This document shows, in pieces, positions 15,264-22,893 of a stretch of 64,000 bases of DNA. This stretch comes from Candidatus Gastranaerophilales bacterium. GTDB lineage: Bacteria > Cyanobacteriota > Vampirovibrionia > Gastranaerophilales > Gastranaerophilaceae. The translations under genes were made by a program, and so were the position numbers. Numbering within the stretch: the first letter of the stretch is position 1; each line of letters begins with the position of its first letter. The stretch lies in contig CALUVL010000001.1 in assembly GCA_944324225.1 (NCBI GenBank), positions 1 to 64,000 on the forward strand, given 5' to 3'. A model generated the notes under the pieces. It was given only the letters and a program-made list of their open reading frames with translations. It was not told the DNA's origin and did no database searches.

Positions 15264-16144
15264 TATTCTTCTTTTTTATCTCTCTCATTAAGTATTTTTT
15301 CAAACTCGACAAAGGTTTCGTTCCCGACAAATTGTTCTAAGGCCGCACGTTTTGCCATATAATCCGATCTGGCTTTTGTCTGCTGATCTACAGCAGATCG
15401 GTAGTAGGCATCTGTTATCATAATTACATCACGGGATTTTTCCTGAGCATTGTCATAATTTTTCTTCCGCTGAAGGACTACTTTGTCAAGCAATCCTAGC
15501 ATTTTTCGTGAAGTCATGTAGTTGTAATACAGGTTTACTGTCGTCTGCTGAAGCTCTTCAATTTTTCTGACCAGAATTATCATGTCGGCATCCGTAACAC
15601 GTGTATATTTGTAGTTCATTGCTTTTGTGTCCTGCGACATGATGCCAAGGATATTTCCTCCAACAAGGGAGCCTGTTGCGATAAGAGGATTGCCGATTCC
15701 GGCGCCGACAAGGGTCGACATGCTTGCAATAGTCGTTAGAATATTTTTTACTGATTTTTCATCGGGTTTGTTTTCATCAGGATTTGAAAGTTTATACAGG
15801 GCAAAGGCTATCGTGTCGCTTTTTGATGCTGCACCACGCCATAGCAGCGATAAATCCTCCATCATTGTCTTTTCTTCATAACCCAGTTCCTGTGCGATTT
15901 CTTTTGAGATTTTTTTTATGCTTAAATCCGCATAGGTTAAGTCTGTTGAATCGTAATCGGTTTCTTCTTTTTGAACGTATTCTTGCTCAAGCGGAGCCAC
16001 TTCTTCAATATATTTTTTCTCAGGAAGTTCGGAAAGTCCTGTTCTGTATGCCGGCGGTTTGGGGTCCGTAATCTCATCGAGGGTTACGGCATAGGAAGGC
16101 AGGCAGAGTGAAACAAGCAGTAATAAAACAAATATTTTCTTCAT
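15263..16144 (-). CDS. Secreted helical protein, paralogue of the next gene
   Basis: A signal peptide (MKKIFVLLLLVSLCLPSYA) precedes 270 mostly helical residues. A central Gly/Ala-rich segment (about 140-175) could insert in a membrane. The C-terminal part with YYNYMTSRKMLGLLDKVVLQ resembles TolC-type outer-membrane factor helices, but the beta-barrel and repeat are not evident. It aligns along most of its length with the 270-residue protein at 16144 (LWRG/LWKG, IAFALYKL/IGFALKKL, YYNY, and a shared spacing of helices), so the two arose by tandem duplication. The ATG overlaps the preceding TAA. Confidence 0.75.
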   Translation of the reverse strand: MKKIFVLLLLVSLCLPSYAVTLDEITDPKPPAYRTGLSELPEKKYIEEVAPLEQEYVQKEETDYDSTDLTYADLSIKKISKEIAQELGYEEKTMMEDLSLLWRGAASKSDTIAFALYKLSNPDENKPDEKSVKNILTTIASMSTLVGAGIGNPLIATGSLVGGNILGIMSQDTKAMNYKYTRVTDADMIILVRKIEELQQTTVNLYYNYMTSRKMLGLLDKVVLQRKKNYDNAQEKSRDVIMITDAYYRSAVDQQTKARSDYMAKRAALEQFVGNETFVEFEKILNERDKKEE

Positions 16145-16956
16145 TATTTTTCTGCTCCTTTCAGTAATGCAGAATCAAAATTATACTGGTATAAATTCAG
16201 GTTGTCTACAACCTTTTTTCCTGCAAGACGCTGAAGTTCCAGATGATATTTTTTTGCGTTCTGCATATAGTAAAATTCTTCAAGTGCCATATTGTCATAC
16301 AATGATGAAGAAATGGTTATTTCAAGAAGGTCATCATTTTCAAGTGCTTTTGAGTAGTTTTTGTTGTAAAGAAGAAGGCGTTCCCGGGTTTCTTTGAGCT
16401 GTGTAAGAGAACTTTTGTAGTTATAATACGCATCAATAATTTTGTCCTGAAGGTTTTCAATCAGCCCTGCAAGCTCAATCAATTCCGTATCTGTCAGCGG
16501 AATTTCCTGCGGGATATTTTTGCGGTTGATGAGATTTTGCGCAAGTCTTCCGGCGGCAAATGCCGACGACTGTACAAGATAGTCCGACCCCATCATCATA
16601 GGAGCAAAAGAGGCTCCTGCAATTACCGCATTCAAAGTTTTTGCCATAAGAGAGGAGTGAATTCTTCTCTGACTTTCTGGTGTTGCAAGTTTTTTGAGGG
16701 CAAATCCGATTACCTGATTGTTTTCTACTGTTCCTTTCCAGAGGTTTTCGATGTCTTCAAGGTCTTTTTCCCGCTGGCGTTTTATGAGTTCCTGCATAAC
16801 CTGTTCATCGCTTATGACAAGTGAACTTTTCATCTTCACATTTGTTTTTGGAAGCTCAATCTGCTGCTTCTCGACATTCCCGAGAGTAACCTCGTTACTT
16901 TCCGCAAATACAGGCATACCCGCTAACATAATCAACAAAATAAACAGCTTTTTCAT
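16144..16956 (-). CDS. Secreted helical protein, first of a duplicated pair
   Basis: A signal peptide (MKKLFILLIMLAGMPVFA) is followed by a helical domain with LEDIENLWKG, VIGFALKKLATPE, a Gly/Met-rich stretch (AGASFAPMMMG) and a long C-terminal coiled region with DAYYNYKSSLTQL and YHLELQRLAGKK. It is a paralogue of the downstream gene. The periplasm is the likely location. The function is unknown; the TolC-like helices are only suggestive. A TATAAG hexamer lies 7 nt before the ATG with no classical SD. Confidence 0.75.
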   Translation of the reverse strand: MKKLFILLIMLAGMPVFAESNEVTLGNVEKQQIELPKTNVKMKSSLVISDEQVMQELIKRQREKDLEDIENLWKGTVENNQVIGFALKKLATPESQRRIHSSLMAKTLNAVIAGASFAPMMMGSDYLVQSSAFAAGRLAQNLINRKNIPQEIPLTDTELIELAGLIENLQDKIIDAYYNYKSSLTQLKETRERLLLYNKNYSKALENDDLLEITISSSLYDNMALEEFYYMQNAKKYHLELQRLAGKKVVDNLNLYQYNFDSALLKGAEK

Positions 16957-16963
16957 ACCAACA

Positions 16964-16969
16964 CTTATA
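16964..16969 (-). promoter_or_regulatory. -10-like element 7 nt before the secreted-pair operon
   Basis: The minus strand reads TATAAG, then TGTTGGT, then ATG. It is similar to the 6-nt leaderless starts elsewhere but less exact. Confidence 0.3.
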
Positions 16970-17077
16970 ACACAATCAAATAAATAAATCCAATGATTGA
17001 GTTTTCTCTACACCAAATGGTGGTTAAACACAATTGCCCTGAAAAGTATAATCAATGTATAAGAAGAAGAGGCCGGA

Positions 17078-17830
17078 GTGGGTAACGATAATTTTAACAA
17101 ATCGAAATATATGACGACTAATGCCGGAAAAAAAGAATTGAACTTTTTTGAGCGTGCTGATGGGCTTTTACGTGAAAAATCCTACAATGAAGCTGCTGCA
17201 AATTATCTGAATGCAATTTTGATATCAAGAGATGATGCAAAGTCTTACTTTGGACTTGGAATGTGCTGCAAAAATACGAAAAATTATGCAAAGGCAATCA
17301 AATATCTTGATAAAGCTGTTCAGATTGATGAGAATTATTTTGAAGCTTATTATGAACTTGGAATTTGCCATCTTTTGGAGGGGATTCCCTGCGGTGCAAT
17401 CAAGAATTTCGTCCGTGCCGTGCAGGTTAATCCTGAAAATCCGGATGCAATTTTGCAGCTTGGAATTGCCCATGAAATGTGTGATGAATACGATATGGCT
17501 TTGATGATTTATCAAAAACTTATCGAGAATTCTCCTGAGTACAAAAAGGCTTACGAGCACAAATCCGCACTTTTGATGAAGATGAACAGGTATAAAGAAG
17601 CTTCGTTTGTTTTGAATGAACTTGTTAAAAGAAATCCGTCCGACACGGAGGCTTTTGCGGGCATCGGAGTCTGCTTTGACAAACTCGGCAAGCGTCTTGA
17701 GGCTCAAAGATATTACAGAAAATTTTTGCAGAAAAATCCGCTTTCATCGCAGGCGCAGTTTATTAAATCCAGACTTGAAAAATTGAAATCTTTGTCTGTT
17801 GAAAAGGTCAAAAAATTCAGTATTGTGTAA
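17078..17830 (+). CDS. TPR-repeat protein (250 residues)
   Basis: At least five tetratricopeptide repeats are visible from about residue 30 to 225 (for example AAANYLNAILISRDDAKSYFGLG and AIKYLDKAVQIDENYFEAYYELG). They form a protein-interaction solenoid. There is no signal peptide and no catalytic domain. The GTG at 17078 is supported by an AAGAGG-type SD; an internal ATG at 17111 has none. Its partner is unknown. A larger TPR protein lies at 25101. Confidence 0.88.
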   Translation: MGNDNFNKSKYMTTNAGKKELNFFERADGLLREKSYNEAAANYLNAILISRDDAKSYFGLGMCCKNTKNYAKAIKYLDKAVQIDENYFEAYYELGICHLLEGIPCGAIKNFVRAVQVNPENPDAILQLGIAHEMCDEYDMALMIYQKLIENSPEYKKAYEHKSALLMKMNRYKEASFVLNELVKRNPSDTEAFAGIGVCFDKLGKRLEAQRYYRKFLQKNPLSSQAQFIKSRLEKLKSLSVEKVKKFSIV

Positions 17831-17862
17831 AAAATGTGCCGGATATGGCTAAATAATGAAAA

Positions 17863-19155
17863 TTATAAAATTCTTTTATAAATCTCGTTGATGTTTTTCA
17901 AGAATGCCTGTTTGTCAAAAATTTTGTCGATTTCTTCAACAGAAAGAAGTTGTGTCACATCTTCGTCTTTCATAAGATTTACTTTAAAATCGCCGTCGTT
18001 TTCGAAAGCGTCGAGGGCATTGCGCTGAACTATTTTGTAGGCGTTTTCTCTGGTCAAACCTTTTTCGACAAGTTCAAGGAGAACTTTTTGAGAAAATACA
18101 ATTCCTCCGAAACGGTCTGCGTTTCTGAGCATATTTTTTTCGTGCACAACAAGATTTTGTACTATTTCGTTGAAGCGGTTCAGCATAAAATCAATAAGAA
18201 TAAGACTGTCAGGGAAGATTATTCTTTCTGCCGAACTGTGCGAGATATCTCTTTCGTGCCAGAGCGGAATGTTTTCAAGTGCCGCAAGCGAATTGCATCT
18301 GACAACACGTGCGAGCCCGCATAGGTTTTCGGACAAGACCGGATTTTTCTTATGAGGCATAGCAGACGACCCTTTTTGTCCTTTTGTAAAGCCTTCTTCC
18401 ACCTCAAGAACTTCTGTTCTCTGGAGGTGTCGGATTTCTGTTGCGAATTGTTCAAGTACACTTGCAATCAGAGCGAGCGACTGCATAAAGTATGCGTGAT
18501 AATCCCTTGCGATTACCTGAGTCGAAATTCTGGCGGGTTTAAGCCCGAGGTTTTTGCAGGTATTTTTTTCAACTTCCGGTGAAATATTACTGTAAGTTCC
18601 CACGGGGCCGGAAATCTGTCCGACACGGATTTGTTCGAGCGCGTGTTCAAAGTTGTCCCTCTGACGTTCTAAAATATCTATCCAGCTGCATAGCTTAACC
18701 CCGAAGGTCATAACTTCCGCAATAACACCGTGTGAACGTCCGATACAGATTGTATCTTTGTGTTTTTTGGCCAGTTCTTTCAATGATTTAATTGTTTCAT
18801 CAAGGTCATTTTTGATAATTTTTCCGCTGTCTTGAATTTGCATTGCAAACGCTGTGTCAATTACATCAGAACTGGTCATTCCGACATGCATGTGGCGCGC
18901 AAGATCTTCGCCGAGGCTTTCGTTCACGCAGGTCAGAAAAGCAATAACATCATGCTTTACTTCCCGCTCAATTTCGTCAATTCGTTCAATGTTAAATTTT
19001 GCACGTTTCTTAATTTCTTCTAAATCTCTTTTAGGGATTCTGCCCATTTTGGTGTAAGCTTCACAAACAGCAATTTCGACTTTCAGGTAGTAGTCGAATT
19101 TGGTGTTCAAATCCCATATTTTCTTCATTTCTTCACGTGAATATCTGTCAATCAT
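17863..19155 (-). CDS. purB: Adenylosuccinate lyase
   Basis: PurB cleaves SAICAR and adenylosuccinate, releasing fumarate, in de novo purine and AMP synthesis. The 430-residue length is typical. The fumarase/aspartase superfamily signature is KGSSAMPHKKNP, and other conserved blocks are VGMTSSDVIDT, IGRSHG and GPVGTYSNI. The ATG has no SD; an extended -10 (TGC-TAATAT) lies exactly 6 nt upstream. Confidence 0.97.
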   Translation of the reverse strand: MIDRYSREEMKKIWDLNTKFDYYLKVEIAVCEAYTKMGRIPKRDLEEIKKRAKFNIERIDEIEREVKHDVIAFLTCVNESLGEDLARHMHVGMTSSDVIDTAFAMQIQDSGKIIKNDLDETIKSLKELAKKHKDTICIGRSHGVIAEVMTFGVKLCSWIDILERQRDNFEHALEQIRVGQISGPVGTYSNISPEVEKNTCKNLGLKPARISTQVIARDYHAYFMQSLALIASVLEQFATEIRHLQRTEVLEVEEGFTKGQKGSSAMPHKKNPVLSENLCGLARVVRCNSLAALENIPLWHERDISHSSAERIIFPDSLILIDFMLNRFNEIVQNLVVHEKNMLRNADRFGGIVFSQKVLLELVEKGLTRENAYKIVQRNALDAFENDGDFKVNLMKDEDVTQLLSVEEIDKIFDKQAFLKNINEIYKRIL

Positions 19156-19161
19156 AAGTTT

Positions 19162-19167
19162 ATATTA
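19162..19167 (-). promoter_or_regulatory. Extended -10 element 6 nt before purB (leaderless type)
   Basis: The minus strand reads TGC-TAATAT, then AAACTT, then ATG, with no SD. Confidence 0.5.
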
Positions 19168-19238
19168 GCACAAATAATTTTGTTTTTGTTTTGTAACATT
19201 TCTTCATAAAAAAGGCAATTTTTCAGGGAATAAATACT

Positions 19239-19255
19239 TTATATATATATATATT
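19239..19255. repeat. Short (TA)n tract
   Basis: About eight TA units lie just before the SD of the 174-residue gene. Length variation could shift the promoter region, but there is no direct sign of that. Confidence 0.5.
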
Positions 19256-19274
19256 AAGAGAAAAGGGATCGGCT

Positions 19275-19799
19275 ATGGCAATAGAATTTGTATCACTGAG
19301 TAAATTTAATGAAAGTCCTGAACTGCAAAAAGAATACGGCAGTTATGACAAGTTTATCACAGCTTATACAAATCAGTTGAGCAAAACATCATTGATGACT
19401 TTTGTAAAAGAGAACAAAAGTGCACTGTATGCAGTGCCAAAATCAATCCGTGATGACATTTGGTCCCGTTCAAAGGAAGCTGATGCGAAAAAAGCTGCAG
19501 CGGAAGATGCTTATTATACAGCAAGAGATGCTGAATATGCCGCAAACTGGGCAAAAGATAAGGCTTTATCCGAACTTACCAAAAGACAAACAGAATTAAA
19601 TCAAAACCAGAACAGTTTCAGAGCCGAAAGCGACTATAATAAAGCGCAGATTGCTTATGTTGATGCAACAAGAAGCGCTTCAAGCGCAGAATTAAACAGA
19701 GAGCTTCTCGGTGAAAGAATGGTCAGAGCTTCAAAAAATGCAACAAATGCTTTCATGACCGGAATGTTTGCCGACAGGGCTTTGAATTTTGATGCATAA
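19275..19799 (+). CDS. Hypothetical Ala-rich coiled-coil protein
   Basis: The 174-residue protein is not recognised. It has no signal peptide. Residues about 70-160 are a long Ala/Lys/Glu-rich helix (for example KEADAKKAAAEDAYYTARDA) likely to form a coiled coil. The start follows AAAGGGATCGG. It lies between divergent purB and rpsO and shares no obvious functional link with either. Confidence 0.7.
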   Translation: MAIEFVSLSKFNESPELQKEYGSYDKFITAYTNQLSKTSLMTFVKENKSALYAVPKSIRDDIWSRSKEADAKKAAAEDAYYTARDAEYAANWAKDKALSELTKRQTELNQNQNSFRAESDYNKAQIAYVDATRSASSAELNRELLGERMVRASKNATNAFMTGMFADRALNFDA

Positions 19800-19842
19800 T
19801 TTTTTAGTTAAAAAGCTTAATTTTTATTAATATATCTTGAGT

Positions 19843-19872
19843 TTGCATGTTGCAATTTTTTCTTGATATAAT
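19843..19872 (+). promoter_or_regulatory. Promoter of rpsO
   Basis: TTGCAT at 19843-19848 and TATAAT at 19867-19872 are separated by 18 nt. The resulting leader of about 54 nt could carry the usual S15 autoregulation site, but I cannot define a structure. Confidence 0.55.
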
Positions 19873-19932
19873 AAAATTCCTTATGTAGAGTGCTTACGCC
19901 AATAATCACTCAACAAGAAAAGGAAAAACATT

Positions 19933-20202
19933 ATGTCAATCAATTTGAAAAACAAGCAGGAAATAATCAAAGAATTCGGCGCAAACGAAAAAGATACAGG
20001 TTCAGCAGCCGTTCAAATCGCTTTGATGAGCAAGAAAATTTCTGAACTTACCGAACATTTGAAAAATAACAAAAAAGACTTTGCAACAAAAAGAGGTCTT
20101 TTGATGATGGTAGGTAAAAGAAAAAGATTGCTTTCTTACTTGAAAGATCAAAACCTTGATGAATACAGAGCTCTTGTTAAAAAACTCGGTATCAGAGGTT
20201 AG
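19933..20202 (+). CDS. rpsO: 30S ribosomal protein S15
   Basis: S15 binds the central domain of 16S rRNA early in 30S assembly. The 89-residue length is canonical. Visible blocks are TGSAAVQIALMSKKISELTEHL, the LLMMVGKRKRLLSYLK helix pair and a C-terminal LVKKLGIRG. An AAAAGGA SD precedes the ATG. It is followed by a strong terminator and then hydF. Confidence 0.98.
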   Translation: MSINLKNKQEIIKEFGANEKDTGSAAVQIALMSKKISELTEHLKNNKKDFATKRGLLMMVGKRKRLLSYLKDQNLDEYRALVKKLGIRG

Positions 20203-20222
20203 TCTTACAAAATCGACAATGG

Positions 20223-20250
20223 AAAAGGCTGTCATTAGACGGCCTTTTTT
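20223..20250 (+). terminator. Terminator of rpsO
   Basis: AAAAGGCTGTC / GACGGCCTTTT with an ATTA loop (one G-U pair) followed by a T run. hydF starts 23 nt later, so it is either attenuated or has a promoter overlapping this region (AGTATAAAAA near 20251). Confidence 0.85.
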
Positions 20251-20272
20251 AGTATAAAAAGGAGAGGGATTT

Positions 20273-21475
20273 ATGAAAACTTTAAAATCAATGCGGCTGC
20301 ATATTGGAATTTTCGGCAAAACAAACGTCGGAAAATCGTCGCTGCTGAACAGAATTACCTCCCAGAACATTTCGATTGTGTCTGAAATCGCCGGAACAAC
20401 AACAGATGTAGTTGAAAAATCAATGGAACTTTTGCCGGTCGGGCCTGTAACGTTTCTGGATACGGCCGGGATAAATGACGAAACAGCACTCGGAGAAAAA
20501 CGGCTTGAAAAAACAATGTCAGTCATAAACAGAACGGATGTTGCGGTTATCGTCTGCGATTTTCAGGGGATTGACGACTATGAAAAAGAGTTGATAAAAA
20601 AGTTTGAAGAACTAAAAATTCCATATCTTGTTGTGGTTAATAAAATTGACGAAAAACCGCTTTCTGATGAGAAGTTTGAGGAGATTTTGAAAGTTGTTCA
20701 GAATGAAAGCAGAATCTTGAAAACGTCGGTCAAGACAGATAAAGATATTGTTTTCAGATTTAAGGACACACTTGTAAAGCTTCTGCCGGAAGATTTTGTG
20801 AATTCTCCGAAAATCGCAGGCGACCTTGTGCCCCAGAAAAGCACCGTAATTCTTGTAATTCCGATAGATAAAGAGGCGCCGAAAGGAAGAATAATTCTTC
20901 CGCAGGTGCAGACGTTGAGGGATTTGCTGGACAGTGACTGCCTGACTTATGTCGTCAAAGAAACCGAACTTAAAGATGCGCTTGACAACCTGAAAACTCC
21001 ACCGTCGCTTGTCGTAACAGACAGTCAGGCATTTAAGCAGGTGTCGGAAATTGTGCCTGAGAATATTCCGCTCACATCTTTTTCAATTCTTTTTGCAAGG
21101 CTGAAAGGTGATTTACAGGCGTTTATTGACGGCGCAAGAGCGATTGAAAACCTCAAAGACGGCGACAGAGTTCTTATTTTGGAAAGCTGCACACACCATG
21201 CAATTGAAGATGATATAGGCAGAGTCAAAATTCCTCGCTGGCTTAAGCAGAAAACGGGCAAAAAACTTGTGATTGAAAACTTTGCAGGACATGATTTTCC
21301 TGATATCTCTGGTTATGCGCTCGTAATCCACTGTGGGGCATGTATGACAAACAGACGTGAGGTTTTGTCAAGGATTTTAATTGCGCAGGAAAAGAATATT
21401 CCGATAACAAACTACGGGATTGTGATTTCGTATTGTCTTGGAATTTTACCGAGAGCAGTGAAGATTTTTAAGTAA
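20273..21475 (+). CDS. hydF: [FeFe]-hydrogenase H-cluster maturation GTPase HydF
   Basis: HydF is the scaffold GTPase on which the 2Fe subcluster is held before insertion into the hydrogenase. The 400-residue protein has an N-terminal Era-like G domain (FGKTNVGKSS, about 14-23; GTT; DTAG; NKID) and a C-terminal domain with C306-T-H308 and H353-C354-x-x-C357, the [4Fe-4S] ligand set. It supports the hydrogenases at 7.6 and 10.9 kb. HydE and HydG, the radical-SAM partners, are not in the window. The start has a GGAGAGGG SD. Confidence 0.95.
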   Translation: MKTLKSMRLHIGIFGKTNVGKSSLLNRITSQNISIVSEIAGTTTDVVEKSMELLPVGPVTFLDTAGINDETALGEKRLEKTMSVINRTDVAVIVCDFQGIDDYEKELIKKFEELKIPYLVVVNKIDEKPLSDEKFEEILKVVQNESRILKTSVKTDKDIVFRFKDTLVKLLPEDFVNSPKIAGDLVPQKSTVILVIPIDKEAPKGRIILPQVQTLRDLLDSDCLTYVVKETELKDALDNLKTPPSLVVTDSQAFKQVSEIVPENIPLTSFSILFARLKGDLQAFIDGARAIENLKDGDRVLILESCTHHAIEDDIGRVKIPRWLKQKTGKKLVIENFAGHDFPDISGYALVIHCGACMTNRREVLSRILIAQEKNIPITNYGIVISYCLGILPRAVKIFK

Positions 21476-21480
21476 TTATT

Positions 21481-21717
21481 TTAATAATTTTTAGGTGCAT
21501 AAAGCTCAATATTTATTTGCTGGATGTAATCAAACAGGTTTTCGTCAGTTTTTTCGAGCATAATGAGAAGAATTTCGGAAAACACAAGCGCATTGGAGCA
21601 GGTTTCATTGCAGACAGTATTTGCGTCAAGGTAAGTTTTCAGTACAACTGCAAGCTGGCACAGCCTTGTAAGCTCGCTGCTTATGTCAATAAGTTTTTTA
21701 AGGTTATGCTTTATCAT
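21481..21717 (-). CDS. Hypothetical 78-residue helical protein
   Basis: It is not recognised. It is predicted all-helical with three cysteines (for example VCNETCSNALVFSE). I chose ATG 21717 because GGTGG lies 8 nt upstream; a longer frame would start with TTG at 21732. It is convergent with hydF (5 nt gap) and divergent from the XRE gene at 21838. Confidence 0.6.
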   Translation of the reverse strand: MIKHNLKKLIDISSELTRLCQLAVVLKTYLDANTVCNETCSNALVFSEILLIMLEKTDENLFDYIQQINIELYAPKNY

Positions 21718-21825
21718 ACAAAATTCCACCAATACAATTCATTTTGAGCATAATAATATTCAAAATTTCACCTGTAGAGTATATATTTATATCTATAACA
21801 TATAGAACCATGCGTGTCAATAGAA

Positions 21826-21831
21826 TAATAT
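21826..21831 (+). promoter_or_regulatory. -10 element 6 nt before the XRE start (leaderless type)
   Basis: TAATAT, then ACTTTT, then ATG at 21838. There is no SD. Confidence 0.5.
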
Positions 21832-21837
21832 ACTTTT

Positions 21838-22059
21838 ATGAATAATGAATCTCTTGTAACCTTTGGTGCCAATTTATGTGCGGAAAGACACCGCAAAAAG
21901 CTTTCACAGGAAGATCTTGCGGCAAAAGCCGGTTTGCAAATGCAGCAGATCAGTAAAATCGAAAACGGTAAAGCGGATTTTAAATTTACTACATTGCTCA
22001 GATTGATGAAAGCATTGGATGTGAAATTCGAGCAGTTATTTGACATTGATGCTCAGTAA
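21838..22059 (+). CDS. Small XRE-family DNA-binding protein
   Basis: The 73 residues form one Cro/CI-type helix-turn-helix domain: LCAERHRKKLSQEDLAAKAGLQMQQISKIENGKADFKFTTLLRLMKAL. There is no effector domain. The gene is divergent from the 78-residue gene, with about 120 nt between starts containing AT-rich sequence, so it could control that gene or itself. Confidence 0.88.
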   Translation: MNNESLVTFGANLCAERHRKKLSQEDLAAKAGLQMQQISKIENGKADFKFTTLLRLMKALDVKFEQLFDIDAQ

Positions 22060-22074
22060 ATTCGTCATTTAGAG

Positions 22075-22430
22075 TCTGTAATATCAGATTCTTCGGTCGT
22101 AAACTCCCTCAGAATGACGTACAAGAGTCCCTACGTCATCAGAATGACATGCCTAAATTTAACTGGATTGTTCGCTTCCTTCAGAATGACAATAAGAGTC
22201 ACTACGTCATCCTGAGGCGCCAGCCGAAGGATCTTCAAAAAATTCGAGTGGATTCTTCGATTTGCTCAGAATAACAAGAAGCCATTTTGTCATGCTGAAT
22301 TTAGGCGACTGCTTTTGTCGAAATCTTGGATTCCGTGCAAAATGTATGTTTACACAGCATCTCAAAGTAATCCTGAAATACAGATGTTAATCTGAACTTC
22401 AGAATGTCAGTGAAGACAAAAGGATATAAA
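22075..22430. repeat. Dispersed intergenic repeats (CTTCAGAATGAC / ACGTCATCCTGAGG type)
   Basis: This 450-bp gap has no gene. It contains several copies of TCAGAATGAC and ACGTCATC, and the block CCTGAGGCGCCAGCCGAAGG, whose inverse appears near 40460-40485. Related pieces are at 40455-40570, 53585-53655 and 59255-59310. They look like decayed REP-like elements. I see nothing else in this gap except the promoter of the next gene. Confidence 0.6.
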
Positions 22431-22497
22431 AAATGAAAAAATCCTGCAATTTGCCTAATTAATTCAAAAATATGATATAAAAATAACTGCTTTCGGG

Positions 22498-22503
22498 TAA
22501 AAT
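22498..22503 (+). promoter_or_regulatory. -10 element 6 nt before the 107-residue gene (leaderless type)
   Basis: TAAAAT, then AAAATT, then ATG at 22510. No SD lies at normal distance. Confidence 0.45.
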
Positions 22504-22509
22504 AAAATT

Positions 22510-22833
22510 ATGTACGACTATCTGCCCGAAAATGAAGATAAAGATTTACGCGCTGTCGGCCTTGAATTGATGTTTATGACTCCTCAAAAGGGATCTAAAG
22601 AAGAAGGTGTGACAGCGGTTGAGCTTGCCAAAATGGTGGATTTGCCATTGGAAATTGTAAAAAAGAAGCTTACCATTTTGAAAGATGCAGGTATTGTGAG
22701 GGTTAAGGGGATAAATCCGAAGTATTGGAAGTTTGACAATTACAGTTTCCAGAGAATGGATGAGCACGACGAAGTTTTTAAACTGTTGTGCAGCTTTGAC
22801 GATGTGGATTTTGACAAGTATTTTCAGTACTGA
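22510..22833 (+). CDS. Predicted winged-helix protein (107 residues)
   Basis: Residues about 35-80 (GVTAVELAKMVDLPLEIVKKKLTILKDAGIVRVKG) fit a winged helix-turn-helix of the ArsR/MarR type: two short helices, a recognition helix and the start of a wing. The rest is short and acidic. It may be a transcription factor. No ligand site is evident. It is convergent with mnmE. Confidence 0.65.
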   Translation: MYDYLPENEDKDLRAVGLELMFMTPQKGSKEEGVTAVELAKMVDLPLEIVKKKLTILKDAGIVRVKGINPKYWKFDNYSFQRMDEHDEVFKLLCSFDDVDFDKYFQY

Positions 22834-22893
22834 TATGGAACCTGAATGGTAGGAACTAAAAAGAACAAATCCCTGCAAAAGTCTGTCACCGTT

